Assembly (NCBI GenBank): GCA_040755055.1
Contig: JBFMBS010000006.1
Span: 1-64,000 of the forward strand
Length of the DNA: 64,000 nt
Reading direction: 5' to 3'
DNA from: DYJK01 sp040755055
GTDB lineage: Bacteria > Bacteroidota > Ignavibacteria > Ignavibacteriales > Melioribacteraceae
Below, one piece after another: positions 18,401 to 24,878 of the stretch. The position numbers were made by a program, and so were the translations under genes. Below the pieces are notes generated by a model. It saw nothing but the letters and a program-made list of their open reading frames with translations, searched no databases and was not told the DNA's origin. The first letter of the stretch is position 1. The number at the start of each line of letters is the position of its first letter.

Positions 18401-18529
18401 AATAATGATCTCGGCGCCGGTTATTACAATGTGGATTTTGACGGCAGTAATCTTGCAAGCGGTATTTATATTTACAGATTAACCGCCGGCAAATTTACAC
18501 ACAGCAATAAAATGATATTAAGCAAGTAA
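15404..18529 (+). CDS. Large T9SS-secreted surface protein (LamG, PKD, HYR)
   Basis: The ATG at 15404 is chosen because AAGGAGGA sits just before it and a signal peptide follows (MKHIKLLILILFISLNISC). This gives 1041 residues. A LamG/concanavalin-like domain (~28-245) comes first, then an unassigned beta-rich part. A PKD domain (~418-505, starts APVANAGSDQTI) leads into an HYR domain (~505-590) and a DUF5011-like domain (~590-665). A polymer-like beta region of repeated 'K-x-V-x-V-x-G' phrases includes an Asp-rich stretch at ~767-776. A T9SS type A sorting tail closes the protein (~955-1041, with QNYPNPFNPATT). It should be exported by type IX secretion and attached or released; adhesion or glycan binding is inferred. 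Confidence 0.9.
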   Translation: MKHIKLLILILFISLNISCELLAQALSFQNNSYVEVPDNPALRITNNLTIEAMVYLDDLSNNTIVDKGNYNYLFQTNPWDIPGIGFYNPNTGWIWSAGSVPVHQWVHIAVTIQSGTNGVKFYLNGNLLSQHTMNAPALHSDSGPVNIGRQDPSACRCNFFHGDMDELRIWNRVRTQAEIQANMNASLNPAAESNLVAYYKFDNVSNCTVIDSKNGFNGTIMGTNGNCTTIPSPISSVDIQQVTLTSNSQILNDGRLISSSNYGFNAPFAKVNGVCFEPNTSNSGLSNFVTSGSNGFDVNPVSPELHAVLQGLVFQPNGGASTLTINGLTPGHRHRLQLLFSNDINSTGNNVNITIEGRTYNLTSWIPSSVNLVAEFTPSATSTVVTFGSNSGAEPNRAVFNAYAIHDLDLSSVPCGNTAPVANAGSDQTINCAPPDGSSVTLDGSGSIDDDGDALTYSWSLNGNAVSTSASFTTTLAGGTYTFTLTISDGQSSSSDDVTVTVNVDNTAPVLSVPQNISVNNDEGECGAVVNFEVTASDECGSVTVSSIPASGSLFPTGVTTVTCTAVDNAGNTATQTFTVTVIDNEAPVITLNGANPVEVVRFSQYNEDGVTITDNCSSNLTAVISGSVNVNLPGVYTITYSTGDASGNTASTIRTVRVINDPSALATPYLLLADKEIKSDKNVNANGKIHSNRKITLDKGPANYVSDITSVNKIEIKKDVTVNGNVTSGNKVSLDKNVVVTGFVTQFGLVNTVPLPSLTYSAPPSTDDDNDDDDDCNLGEDIKVGRNQTLALSPGTYNKVEVKKGGTLTLTAGEYLICKIKLEDGSTLIADVSAGEISINTIRDVHFEANVTTTLLPLGESDSRYFAINTLKNIHVGKDSKVIGSLTAPYGNVHIDKNVYFKGSIIGKDIHVDQKSVLNYHDTNTGILAKVTSDFTSENFLDESVAVENESLPENFSLKQNYPNPFNPATTISFQLPESGFVTLKVYDILGNEIKTLINNDLGAGYYNVDFDGSNLASGIYIYRLTAGKFTHSNKMILSK

Positions 18530-18545
18530 CAGAAGTTATTATGAT

Positions 18546-18577
18546 GAGTCCCGCAATTTTTTGGCGGGACTCTTTTT
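18546..18577 (+). terminator. Rho-independent terminator of the T9SS protein gene
   Basis: Perfect 9-bp stem GAGTCCCGC (18546-18554) and GCGGGACTC (18564-18572), 9-base loop, then TTTTT. It starts 17 bases after the stop at 18529. Confidence 0.92.
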
Positions 18578-18633
18578 ATGATTCACTCGCATCATATTGT
18601 TTTTTAATCGTGCACAAATAAAAGAAGCTCCAC

Positions 18634-18975
18634 ATGACCGTTCTTGTTGTTGACGACAATTTTCAAATGCGTCTCTTTATAAAGAACATTGTAAAGAGTC
18701 TGGGGCATAATGTGATTGAAGCGGATGACGGAACGACCGGTGTTAAATCTTTTTTGGAAAACAATCCCGACGTTGTGTTAATGGATATACGAATGAACAC
18801 GATGGACGGTATTGAAGCAGCAAAAATTATCAGGCAGCATTCTCCCGATGTAAAAATAATTATGGTTACGGATTACAATGATAAATCTATGCGCGACAAA
18901 GCAAAATCTGCCGGTGCAAATGATTATGTGTTGAAAGAGAATCTTCTTGTTTTGAAAGCAATACTGGGTGAATAG
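18634..18975 (+). CDS. Single-domain response regulator (CheY-like)
   Basis: 113 residues, a lone receiver domain with LVVDDNF, the phospho-acceptor Asp near 51 (VVLMDIRMNTMDG), IMVTDYND for the conserved Thr position, and 'YVLKEN' for the conserved Lys. No output domain is present, so it acts by protein contact or as a phosphotransfer intermediate. No histidine kinase is adjacent, the nearest upstream one being at 12197. It is separately transcribed, after a strong terminator. The 3' end is overlapped by the run-on frame of the M23 gene on the other strand. Confidence 0.9.
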   Translation: MTVLVVDDNFQMRLFIKNIVKSLGHNVIEADDGTTGVKSFLENNPDVVLMDIRMNTMDGIEAAKIIRQHSPDVKIIMVTDYNDKSMRDKAKSAGANDYVLKENLLVLKAILGE

Positions 18976-19669
18976 TCCAAATATTTTTAGTAGAGACGTA
19001 CCGATCTTTAAAAAAGAGACGCATGCGATGCGTCTCTACATTAAATTGCACAGAATATTTTCCCGGCTGTTGGTATTCATTTACAAGTGTTGTTATTTCT
19101 CTTCCCAATGCTTCATAGATAACGCCTCTTTCTAATCCGGGCAGATGCGGCTTTGTGTTCTTGAAGTCGAATGGAATTGTCTGGTCACTTCTGCCGGTAA
19201 ATGTTTTGGTAACATCAAAATGCAGATGCGGAATGTAACCGCTGCCGGAGTTTCCGCTCAATCCCACGGTATCGCCCGGCGCCACAAGTTGATTTCTTTC
19301 GACGAGAGCTCCATTGGTTGTCAAGTGAGCGTAACGTGCATAAGTAGAATCCTCGTGCATTACGATAACAACATTTTCATGTCCGGGTGTCGGGTCGTTA
19401 TCTGAATTATTTTCGACAATATAAACAACGCGACCGGCACGAGCCGCGGTAACAATTGTTCCGGTGGACATCTGGAAATCTACAGAGTAACTGAAAGTAC
19501 CGTAGTGAGAGTATGGTGAATTGAATCCTTGCAAACAAAGATATGCCTTTCCGACCGGATAGGGCAAAGCGTAGCTTGCTGCTGTGGAGTCATTTTCAGC
19601 TTCATTAGAATTGTGAACGCACGAAAGAAAAAATGAACAGCACATTATGAAAATTATTGTTGTTTTCAT
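18887..19669 (-). CDS. M23-type peptidase lipoprotein with a broken T9SS tail
   Basis: The ATG at 19669 gives an SPII signal (MKTTIIFIMCCSFFLSC), so a lipoprotein. The M23 domain (~40-180) has 'YSVDFQMSTGTIVTAARAGR', RYAHL and the HLHFD zinc-ligand motif; the usual His at the start of the first motif is not in its standard place. After residue ~185 comes 'YEALGREITTLVNEYQQPGK' and YSVQFN, which is the first half of a T9SS sorting tail. There the frame runs into a 50-bp palindromic element (18990-19039) and then into sequence antisense to the receiver gene. The last ~50 residues are thus probably not original. The protein is likely a truncated or decayed T9SS cargo. Confidence 0.7.
   Translation of the reverse strand: MKTTIIFIMCCSFFLSCVHNSNEAENDSTAASYALPYPVGKAYLCLQGFNSPYSHYGTFSYSVDFQMSTGTIVTAARAGRVVYIVENNSDNDPTPGHENVVIVMHEDSTYARYAHLTTNGALVERNQLVAPGDTVGLSGNSGSGYIPHLHFDVTKTFTGRSDQTIPFDFKNTKPHLPGLERGVIYEALGREITTLVNEYQQPGKYSVQFNVETHRMRLFFKDRYVSTKNIWTIHPVLLSKQEDSLSTHNHLHRQILLCRA
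18990..19039. repeat. Palindromic intergenic element
   Basis: Outer arms GTAGAGACG (18990-18998) and CGTCTCTAC (19031-19039) enclose an inner perfect hairpin AGAGACGCAT / ATGCGTCTCT (19015-19037, loop GCG). It interrupts the T9SS-tail-like coding sequence of the M23 gene exactly after its QFN segment. Confidence 0.7.
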
Positions 19670-19734
19670 AAAACACGGGATTATCAATGTATATCATTTA
19701 CTAGTTTGTCCATTCATAAATTTCAAGCAAACCA

Positions 19735-19792
19735 AGTTTAGCTAATGGTACGGTAAGCAACCGGCGCCCGTTTGATTGACCGGTTAGCTGCA
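19735..19792 (-). other. attC-like imperfect palindrome downstream of the YD-like lipoprotein
   Basis: Read on the minus strand it begins GCAGCTAACCGGTCAATC and ends GGTTGCTTACCGTACCATTA followed by GCTAA. The two halves pair imperfectly with unpaired bases, and the length is ~58 bases as in integron attC sites. The terminal G-T-T is ATT here, so the site may be decayed. Inference only. Confidence 0.3.
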
Positions 19793-19805
19793 ATTCTATT
19801 TATTA

Positions 19806-20543
19806 TCAATATTCATATTTAACTATATAAGGTAATGAAGAACTGCAAATGCAAAGTTCATCTACTTTTTCCAATATCAACTTCCCAAATTCATTGTAAC
19901 TATAAATTATTCTTCGTTTTGCTTCTTTGCCAAAAGAGTAATAAACTACTTCAGCTAAGGCATTATTATTATATCTATATTCTTTGGACTCAGTGATGCT
20001 ATTGTCTTTATGATAATTTATTTCCCGGTGTATTTTATTGTGCTCATACTCGTAAATAATATAAGAATCCAATTCCTCATTACGGTATTTCGATTTTTTT
20101 ATAAGATACTTATCCCTATACTCATAGTTGTATTTCACATAATATTCACCGGCCGGATGAATTTTCTTTTCGGTAACAAGTAAATTATTGGAATAAAAGT
20201 AAACTGTTGAATCTAAAAGAATAAATCCCGTTGGAGAATTAATGTTGTTATGATAATTCAGTTTATATGAAAGTTTTCCATCACCACCATAATTAAATAG
20301 TTCATAGTGAAAAATCATCGTTCTATTTTCACTATAATAAATCTTTTTATGTAATAGACCATCCTTATACTCAAAATCTTCTATGCTCAAAATCTGGCTC
20401 GATTCAAGAGATGGATAGTAGGTTTTACTTTTTACACCAATTGTAGCTTCATCAATCAGGAATATGGTGGGATTAATTATTTGTTCATCTGAACAAGATA
20501 AAAACAGTAGAGAGGTTAACAATAAAACGACACATAGTTTCAT
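19806..20543 (-). CDS. Hypothetical lipoprotein with YD-like repeats
   Basis: 245 residues with an SPII signal (MKLCVVLLLTSLLFLSC). The body is a run of short beta repeats rich in Tyr, Asn and Lys (for example YNYEYRDKYLIKKSKY, then EYRYNNNALAEVVYYS and IYSYNEFGKLILEKV), reminiscent of the YD/RHS-type strands found in many Bacteroidota lipoproteins. No catalytic motif is seen. Its codon use is AT-richer than its neighbours. It lies between two attC-like palindromes in the same orientation as the next gene upstream, consistent with a mobile gene cassette. Function unknown. Confidence 0.65.
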   Translation of the reverse strand: MKLCVVLLLTSLLFLSCSDEQIINPTIFLIDEATIGVKSKTYYPSLESSQILSIEDFEYKDGLLHKKIYYSENRTMIFHYELFNYGGDGKLSYKLNYHNNINSPTGFILLDSTVYFYSNNLLVTEKKIHPAGEYYVKYNYEYRDKYLIKKSKYRNEELDSYIIYEYEHNKIHREINYHKDNSITESKEYRYNNNALAEVVYYSFGKEAKRRIIYSYNEFGKLILEKVDELCICSSSLPYIVKYEY

Positions 20544-20562
20544 ATTACCTCAGCTTTAATTT

Positions 20563-20753
20563 GGTGCGCTAACGATGTTGCTGCTAACCGGCAGCTCAGA
20601 ACAAGAATACCGAATAGTGCGACAACTTTTTATTTATAAAAATGTTTTTTGGACAAACCACCTTAAAGAATTACTTGTTTTTGCAAACACACTTCATAAT
20701 TACACAAATATCGCCTTGAAAACGCTGTCCGTGTTGAGCGGCGGGTTATAGTG
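20563..20753 (-). other. attC-like site between two minus-strand genes
   Basis: Read on the minus strand it starts directly after a stop codon with CACTATAACCCGCCGCTCAA, contains CGGACAGCG, and ends GAGCTGCCGGTTAGCAGC followed by ATCGTTAGCGCACC. AAC and GTT termini, an inner CGGACAGC/GCTGCCGG pairing and an AT-rich centre match integron attC layout. At 191 bases it is longer than most. Confidence 0.35.
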
Positions 20754-21458
20754 CTATTCAGCAGAAATAATTTTATCCATTTCTTCTCTTGATTTCTTTT
20801 TTACAAACTCCATTTCTTTCTTTAAAATATCTAACTCAGCAATCAGCTTTTTCTCAAAACCACGGGAATATAATTTTGGTCTAGAAGAGAATATTCTTTT
20901 TAATAATGATTTTTCTCGTAGGAGTAAAACACGGCTTTTAGCAAGAATAATTTCTGTTTTCTCCATCGTATCAACACAAAACTTTTTATAAACATTTAGG
21001 TTCTTACCTAGACGATTCATATTTTCGACATAATTTTCAGGTGTAATCTTGCCTCCTAATTTTGCCATCTTCATTGATTCGTGGAATTGATTTATTGAAT
21101 CAATATCATTGTTATGTTTCTCAAGTGTTACAATGTATGAAAAATAATCGTTAAGGAAATCAGAATTATCAATATCAAGTAGGACATCCCTTTCAATTGA
21201 TAATTTATCTAGTCTATTTGCCGAAAAAGGTAATTGCTTTTTTTCTTCCGCATCCTTTATGACTTTTAATATCCAATCAATAACAAAAAGTGAATCACTT
21301 AAAACTCCATAGTTAATATTACATATGAACTGAATTTTACCAAGTGCACGGCAGTCTTTTATTTTCCGATCTCTTCTATCTTTTAACCAAGCCGCAAGAC
21401 GTATAAATAAAAACGCGAAAAATGCACCAGCAAATGCTGAAGCAATATCATTGATCAT
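20754..21458 (-). CDS. Hypothetical membrane-anchored coiled-coil protein
   Basis: The ATG at 21458 is preferred over one seven codons earlier because AAGGAAG lies eight bases before it. This gives 234 residues: one N-terminal membrane helix (DIASAFAGAFFAFLFIRLAA) followed by basic residues (WLKDRRDRKIKD), so an inside-facing body, and then long charged helices with a coiled coil near the end (ELDILKKEMEFVKKKSREEM). No family is recognised. Its stop touches an attC-like site and it is AT-rich, so it may be a cassette gene. Confidence 0.6.
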   Translation of the reverse strand: MINDIASAFAGAFFAFLFIRLAAWLKDRRDRKIKDCRALGKIQFICNINYGVLSDSLFVIDWILKVIKDAEEKKQLPFSANRLDKLSIERDVLLDIDNSDFLNDYFSYIVTLEKHNNDIDSINQFHESMKMAKLGGKITPENYVENMNRLGKNLNVYKKFCVDTMEKTEIILAKSRVLLLREKSLLKRIFSSRPKLYSRGFEKKLIAELDILKKEMEFVKKKSREEMDKIISAE

Positions 21459-21929
21459 ATTATTACTTCCTTGACACATATTTAAGCACTATAACATATA
21501 TTTATCAAGAATTCCTTCCATCACTGATGTTGACGAAAAGTCGAAAATTTTTCGTGATAAAATCCAAATGCACTGTTGTTTATCACGACTTAATTATTTG
21601 AAATACTTTTTAAAACAAAGAAAACTTTCCTGATAACATACATTCTTAACTACTTTTATTACGATTTATTTCCCTGATAAAAATTCAATTTATCGGACTT
21701 TTAACTCCGGGTCCTCAATTTATTACATTTTTATTAATCATCGTTGTTCGTTAAGATGTATGTACTAGAAATTTATTTACAGAAATTAAATCATCCAGTA
21801 ATAAGGTTTGCCCCGGGTCTTGAGAGAGAGTATGTAGGTAGGGCTTATGTTTCAGCAGCACAACATTCATCGATGTTCGTAAAAAAGTTGAGTAGAAATT
21901 AAACTTTAGGAAATTTTTTGTCAACCTAT
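21459..21929. other. Gene-poor region with hairpins and a doubtful small ORF
   Basis: About 470 bases. Two inverted repeats stand close together: ACGAAAA with TTTTCGT near 21532-21554, and CGTGATAAA (21553-21561) with TTTATCACG (21579-21587). Downstream is a 48-codon frame at 21756-21902. Nothing else is seen. Confidence 0.5.
21756..21902 (+). CDS. Doubtful small ORF or gene remnant
   Basis: 48 codons (MYVLEIYLQKLNHPVIRFAP...). No convincing ribosome site precedes it. The composition is more protein-like than the surrounding AT-rich sequence and the region's codons are GC-richer in the second half, so it may be the relic of a lost gene. Not assigned to any family. Confidence 0.2.
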   Translation: MYVLEIYLQKLNHPVIRFAPGLEREYVGRAYVSAAQHSSMFVKKLSRN

Positions 21930-22832
21930 TTATTTTGACATTAGCTTTTTGAAAGCCGTTCTATACTTGGTATAGATATCATCGTTAACCGGCAGAGCGC
22001 CTTCTATGCCGCAGATATCGGCGGCAAATTCATTGGCAAGTTTATTTATTTCATTAACGGGCATATTAAATAAGTAACCAATACAGAGGAGAGCCGCAAA
22101 AGCATCGCCGGCGCCAAGTGTATCAATTATTTCTCTCCCGGATGTTTTGTACCAGCTGAAATTATTCCCGTCATAAAGTAGAGCGCCGTTTTCACCAAAT
22201 GTAACAGCGATTAATTCGATATTAAAAGCATTGCTTAATTGTTCTATTGCCTTGCCGTTGTCCTCGCTTAACATAAAAAATCTTTTAAGTTTATCAAGTT
22301 CGTGGTCATTAACTTTTAATACGTGCGAAATGCGGAGTGCAGCTTCGATCATTTCATTTGTAAAGAAATCGTGTCGTAAGTTCAAATCGCAGAAGAATTT
22401 CTTTTGCATCCCGAACAAATTTTGTATTGTACTTCGCGTGACATTATTCCGCTGGGAAAGCGTGCCGAAGTAGATAAGATCGGATTCTTCAAGAGCATGT
22501 AAAGAAGATTGATTCAAGGTTATGTAATCATAACTCGATTCCGCCGAGATTGTAAAGTGCGGATTTTTGTTCCCGTCTATAATTACTTTAACGTACCCGG
22601 TCGGGTGTTTTTCGTCTATAGAAATGTACCTAATATCAAAACCAATTTTATCGAGGTAATCTAAAATTTCGGAACCGTAAAGATCGTTCCCGACACTCGA
22701 AATAAAATTTCCTTTGCCAAGCAGCTTCCAGGCATGATAAATAAAATTGAACGGCGCGCCGCCAAGTCGCTTTTTACCAGGATAAATATCCCAAAGAATT
22801 TCTCCGATCGATGTTATAACCGGCGTAATCAT
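21930..22832 (-). CDS. PfkB-family sugar kinase (fructokinase-like)
   Basis: 300 residues. The N-terminal GEILWDIYPGKKRLGGAPFN and the C-terminal signature 'EIIDTLGAGDAFAALLCIGY' (with the catalytic Asp in GAGD and the anion hole) define the ribokinase/PfkB family. The 'GGAPFNFIYH' opening and length are closest to fructokinases. It would phosphorylate a hexose with ATP in the cytosol; the exact sugar is not provable here. It overlaps the end of the DedA gene by four bases (ATGA), so the two are co-translated. The protein ends with the usual short tail. Confidence 0.85.
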   Translation of the reverse strand: MITPVITSIGEILWDIYPGKKRLGGAPFNFIYHAWKLLGKGNFISSVGNDLYGSEILDYLDKIGFDIRYISIDEKHPTGYVKVIIDGNKNPHFTISAESSYDYITLNQSSLHALEESDLIYFGTLSQRNNVTRSTIQNLFGMQKKFFCDLNLRHDFFTNEMIEAALRISHVLKVNDHELDKLKRFFMLSEDNGKAIEQLSNAFNIELIAVTFGENGALLYDGNNFSWYKTSGREIIDTLGAGDAFAALLCIGYLFNMPVNEINKLANEFAADICGIEGALPVNDDIYTKYRTAFKKLMSK

Positions 22833-23488
22833 TTAACAGATTTTTTCTGTTTTCTTTTTCTCATTAACTGCCGTGCAAATTCATAAGCAGTAGGCAAACC
22901 GGGAATAATTACTATGGCAAGAACAATTACCGAAAAATTATTCTTAACAAAATCTAAATTGCCGAAGAAGTATCCCACGTAAATAAATATGGCGCACCAT
23001 AAAACTCCGCCGATAACATTATAGCTGATAAATTTTGAATAGGTCATTTTGCCTACACCGGCAACAAAGGGTGCAAATGTTCTGATAATCGGGAAGAAGC
23101 GCGCAAGTATAATCGTTTTGCCGCCGTGTTTTTCGTAGAACCGGTGAGTCCGATCTAAATATTCTTTCTTGAGTAAACGCGGATACTTATCAAAAATTTT
23201 TAGACCAATAAAATGCCCGATCCAGTAATTAATAGTATCGCCAATCACCGCCGCCAATGAAAGGATTATGAAAAGAAGAGTTACATCGAACGAACCTTTG
23301 GCTGCAAAAGTACCGGCAGCAAACAATAATGAATCGCCGGGTAAAAACGGTGTGAATACAAAACCGGTCTCTGCAAAGATCACGACAAATAGTATTGCAT
23401 ATGTAAAAGTACCGTATTGCAAAATTAATTCATGAAGATGTTCATCAAGGTTCAGGAATAGATCGATAAGGTAGTTCAAGAATTCCAT
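22829..23488 (-). CDS. DedA family membrane protein
   Basis: 219 residues, about five hydrophobic segments. The DedA/SNARE-associated signature appears as 'FAETGFVFTPFLPGDSLLFA' with the conserved E-x-x-x-x-x-P-x-P-G-D core, and a later 'ILARFFPIIRTFAPFVAGVG' (R-x-x-P...R-x-x-x-P-x-x-A-G). Bacterial DedA proteins include undecaprenyl-phosphate and phosphatidylethanolamine flippases. AAGGAAC precedes the ATG. It forms an operon with the downstream sugar kinase, though a functional link is unclear. Confidence 0.92.
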   Translation of the reverse strand: MEFLNYLIDLFLNLDEHLHELILQYGTFTYAILFVVIFAETGFVFTPFLPGDSLLFAAGTFAAKGSFDVTLLFIILSLAAVIGDTINYWIGHFIGLKIFDKYPRLLKKEYLDRTHRFYEKHGGKTIILARFFPIIRTFAPFVAGVGKMTYSKFISYNVIGGVLWCAIFIYVGYFFGNLDFVKNNFSVIVLAIVIIPGLPTAYEFARQLMRKRKQKKSVK

Positions 23489-23565
23489 TTAGTTCCTTTT
23501 GTGAATAGTAGGATTTTCAACAAGCAAAGATAAGATAAAGTTGCTTTTAGATTTATGCAGAATAA

Positions 23566-24456
23566 TTATTTCTTTTTCATTTGAACAAAGAGCGCTCCAA
23601 CTACTGCAATCAACATACCGATGATTTCTTTAATGTCGATCGGCTCATCGATAAAAACCCATGCGAGTATTGCAATTTGAATCAGCATGGTTCCGTTAAT
23701 AATGCTTGATTCCATCGCAGTAAGATTGCGGAGAGTTAAATTCCACAATGTAAATGCAAAGGCAGTGTTAACAACAGCAAGCCAGAGAAGCAGTAAAAAA
23801 GTTTTTAGACTAATAGCCGGTAAACCTTGAATCATTAACCCGGCAGCAAGCATTATAACCGAACCGACTCCCATACTGATAACGGTAACAATCAAAGGAC
23901 TAAATTTGCCGCTTCTGTTTACACTTCTGCCGAGAACCGATGACGATGCATTTGCAATTACACCAATTATCATTACCCCGATGCCCACCATTTTATCTGC
24001 CGGCAGATTGACCGGATAGAAATATGTTAGTATGCCTACAATGAATAACGTAGTACCGGTCCACTGAAGCATAGAAGGTTTTTCCGAAAGAAGGAAAATT
24101 CCCATTACGGCAACTACTATCGGTGTGAAATTTAAAAGTAAGCTTACTGTAACAGCCGGTAAAAGCGATAAGCCGAGAAATTGTGTCCCTTGAGTAAAAG
24201 TATAAAATAGAATACCGAGAAAGATAAGTTTAATCCAGTCATTCTTTTTGAGTGATTTAATTTCAGCGGTATATTTTTTTGTTAGTGCAAAGGGTAGAAG
24301 ACAGATGAATGCTAAAATGTATCGAAGACCGGCGTATGTAAGCGGCGGTATTTCGCTCAATCCCCATTTGATTATTATGAACGAAGTTGACCAAAGGAAA
24401 GTAACAAGCAACGCTAATAAAACAGCCGCCGTATGCGAAATAGATTTGGAAAAAAT
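23566..24456 (-). CDS. EamA/DMT family transporter
   Basis: Ten hydrophobic segments in two EamA repeats (for example 'LWSTSFIIIKWGLSEIPPLT' in the first and GVMIIGVIANASSSVLGRSV in the second) mark a drug/metabolite exporter. The first upstream ATG is absent. A TTG at 24411 would cut into membrane helix 1, whereas an ATT codon at 24456 has AAGGAG five bases upstream and restores a full helix (about 15 more residues). The 24456 start, an unusual AUU, is therefore taken, giving 296 residues. The substrate is unknown. It lies 31 bases downstream of the TauE-like gene. Confidence 0.75.
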   Translation of the reverse strand: MFSKSISHTAAVLLALLVTFLWSTSFIIIKWGLSEIPPLTYAGLRYILAFICLLPFALTKKYTAEIKSLKKNDWIKLIFLGILFYTFTQGTQFLGLSLLPAVTVSLLLNFTPIVVAVMGIFLLSEKPSMLQWTGTTLFIVGILTYFYPVNLPADKMVGIGVMIIGVIANASSSVLGRSVNRSGKFSPLIVTVISMGVGSVIMLAAGLMIQGLPAISLKTFLLLLWLAVVNTAFAFTLWNLTLRNLTAMESSIINGTMLIQIAILAWVFIDEPIDIKEIIGMLIAVVGALFVQMKKK

Positions 24457-24487
24457 AATTTCTCCTTTATCGGTTTGTAATAATTTC

Positions 24488-24850
24488 TTATTTCTCTAAA
24501 AATAGTTTTACTGAATAGAGCAAAAGGAATACTGCAAATATTTTTTTTAGAATGTTTTCCGGTAAATTAACTACGAAAGCCGATGATAGGTAGCTGCCGA
24601 TAACAAAAGTCACAACCATTAACCCTACGGCTTTAACATTGACAAAACCGGCTTTGTAATAATTCAGAACAGCGAGAATGCCGATCGGCAGCAATAACAA
24701 TCCAAGCGAAGTACCTTGAGCACTCTTCTGTGTGTAGCCGAGTAATCCAACCAGCATCGGGATAATAATTAAGCCGCCGCCGATTCCGAGTAAACCGCTT
24801 ACAAGTCCGGCAGATAAGCCGATAAGTAAAAGTATTAATGTTTCGTTCAT
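24488..24850 (-). CDS. Half-size TauE/SafE-type transporter
   Basis: 120 residues with four hydrophobic segments and the TauE/SafE opening GLSAGLVSGLLGIGGGLIII. Typical family members have two such halves (~250 residues), so this is a one-repeat protein that would need to dimerise, like other half-size members known in bacteria. Family members export sulfite, sulfonates or similar anions; the substrate here is unassigned. It is transcribed with the EamA gene and preceded by the M1 peptidase gene in the same orientation (28-base gap). Confidence 0.85.
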   Translation of the reverse strand: MNETLILLLIGLSAGLVSGLLGIGGGLIIIPMLVGLLGYTQKSAQGTSLGLLLLPIGILAVLNYYKAGFVNVKAVGLMVVTFVIGSYLSSAFVVNLPENILKKIFAVFLLLYSVKLFLEK

Positions 24851-24878
24851 AATGTATTCCTGGAAAATATTTCTTGTT

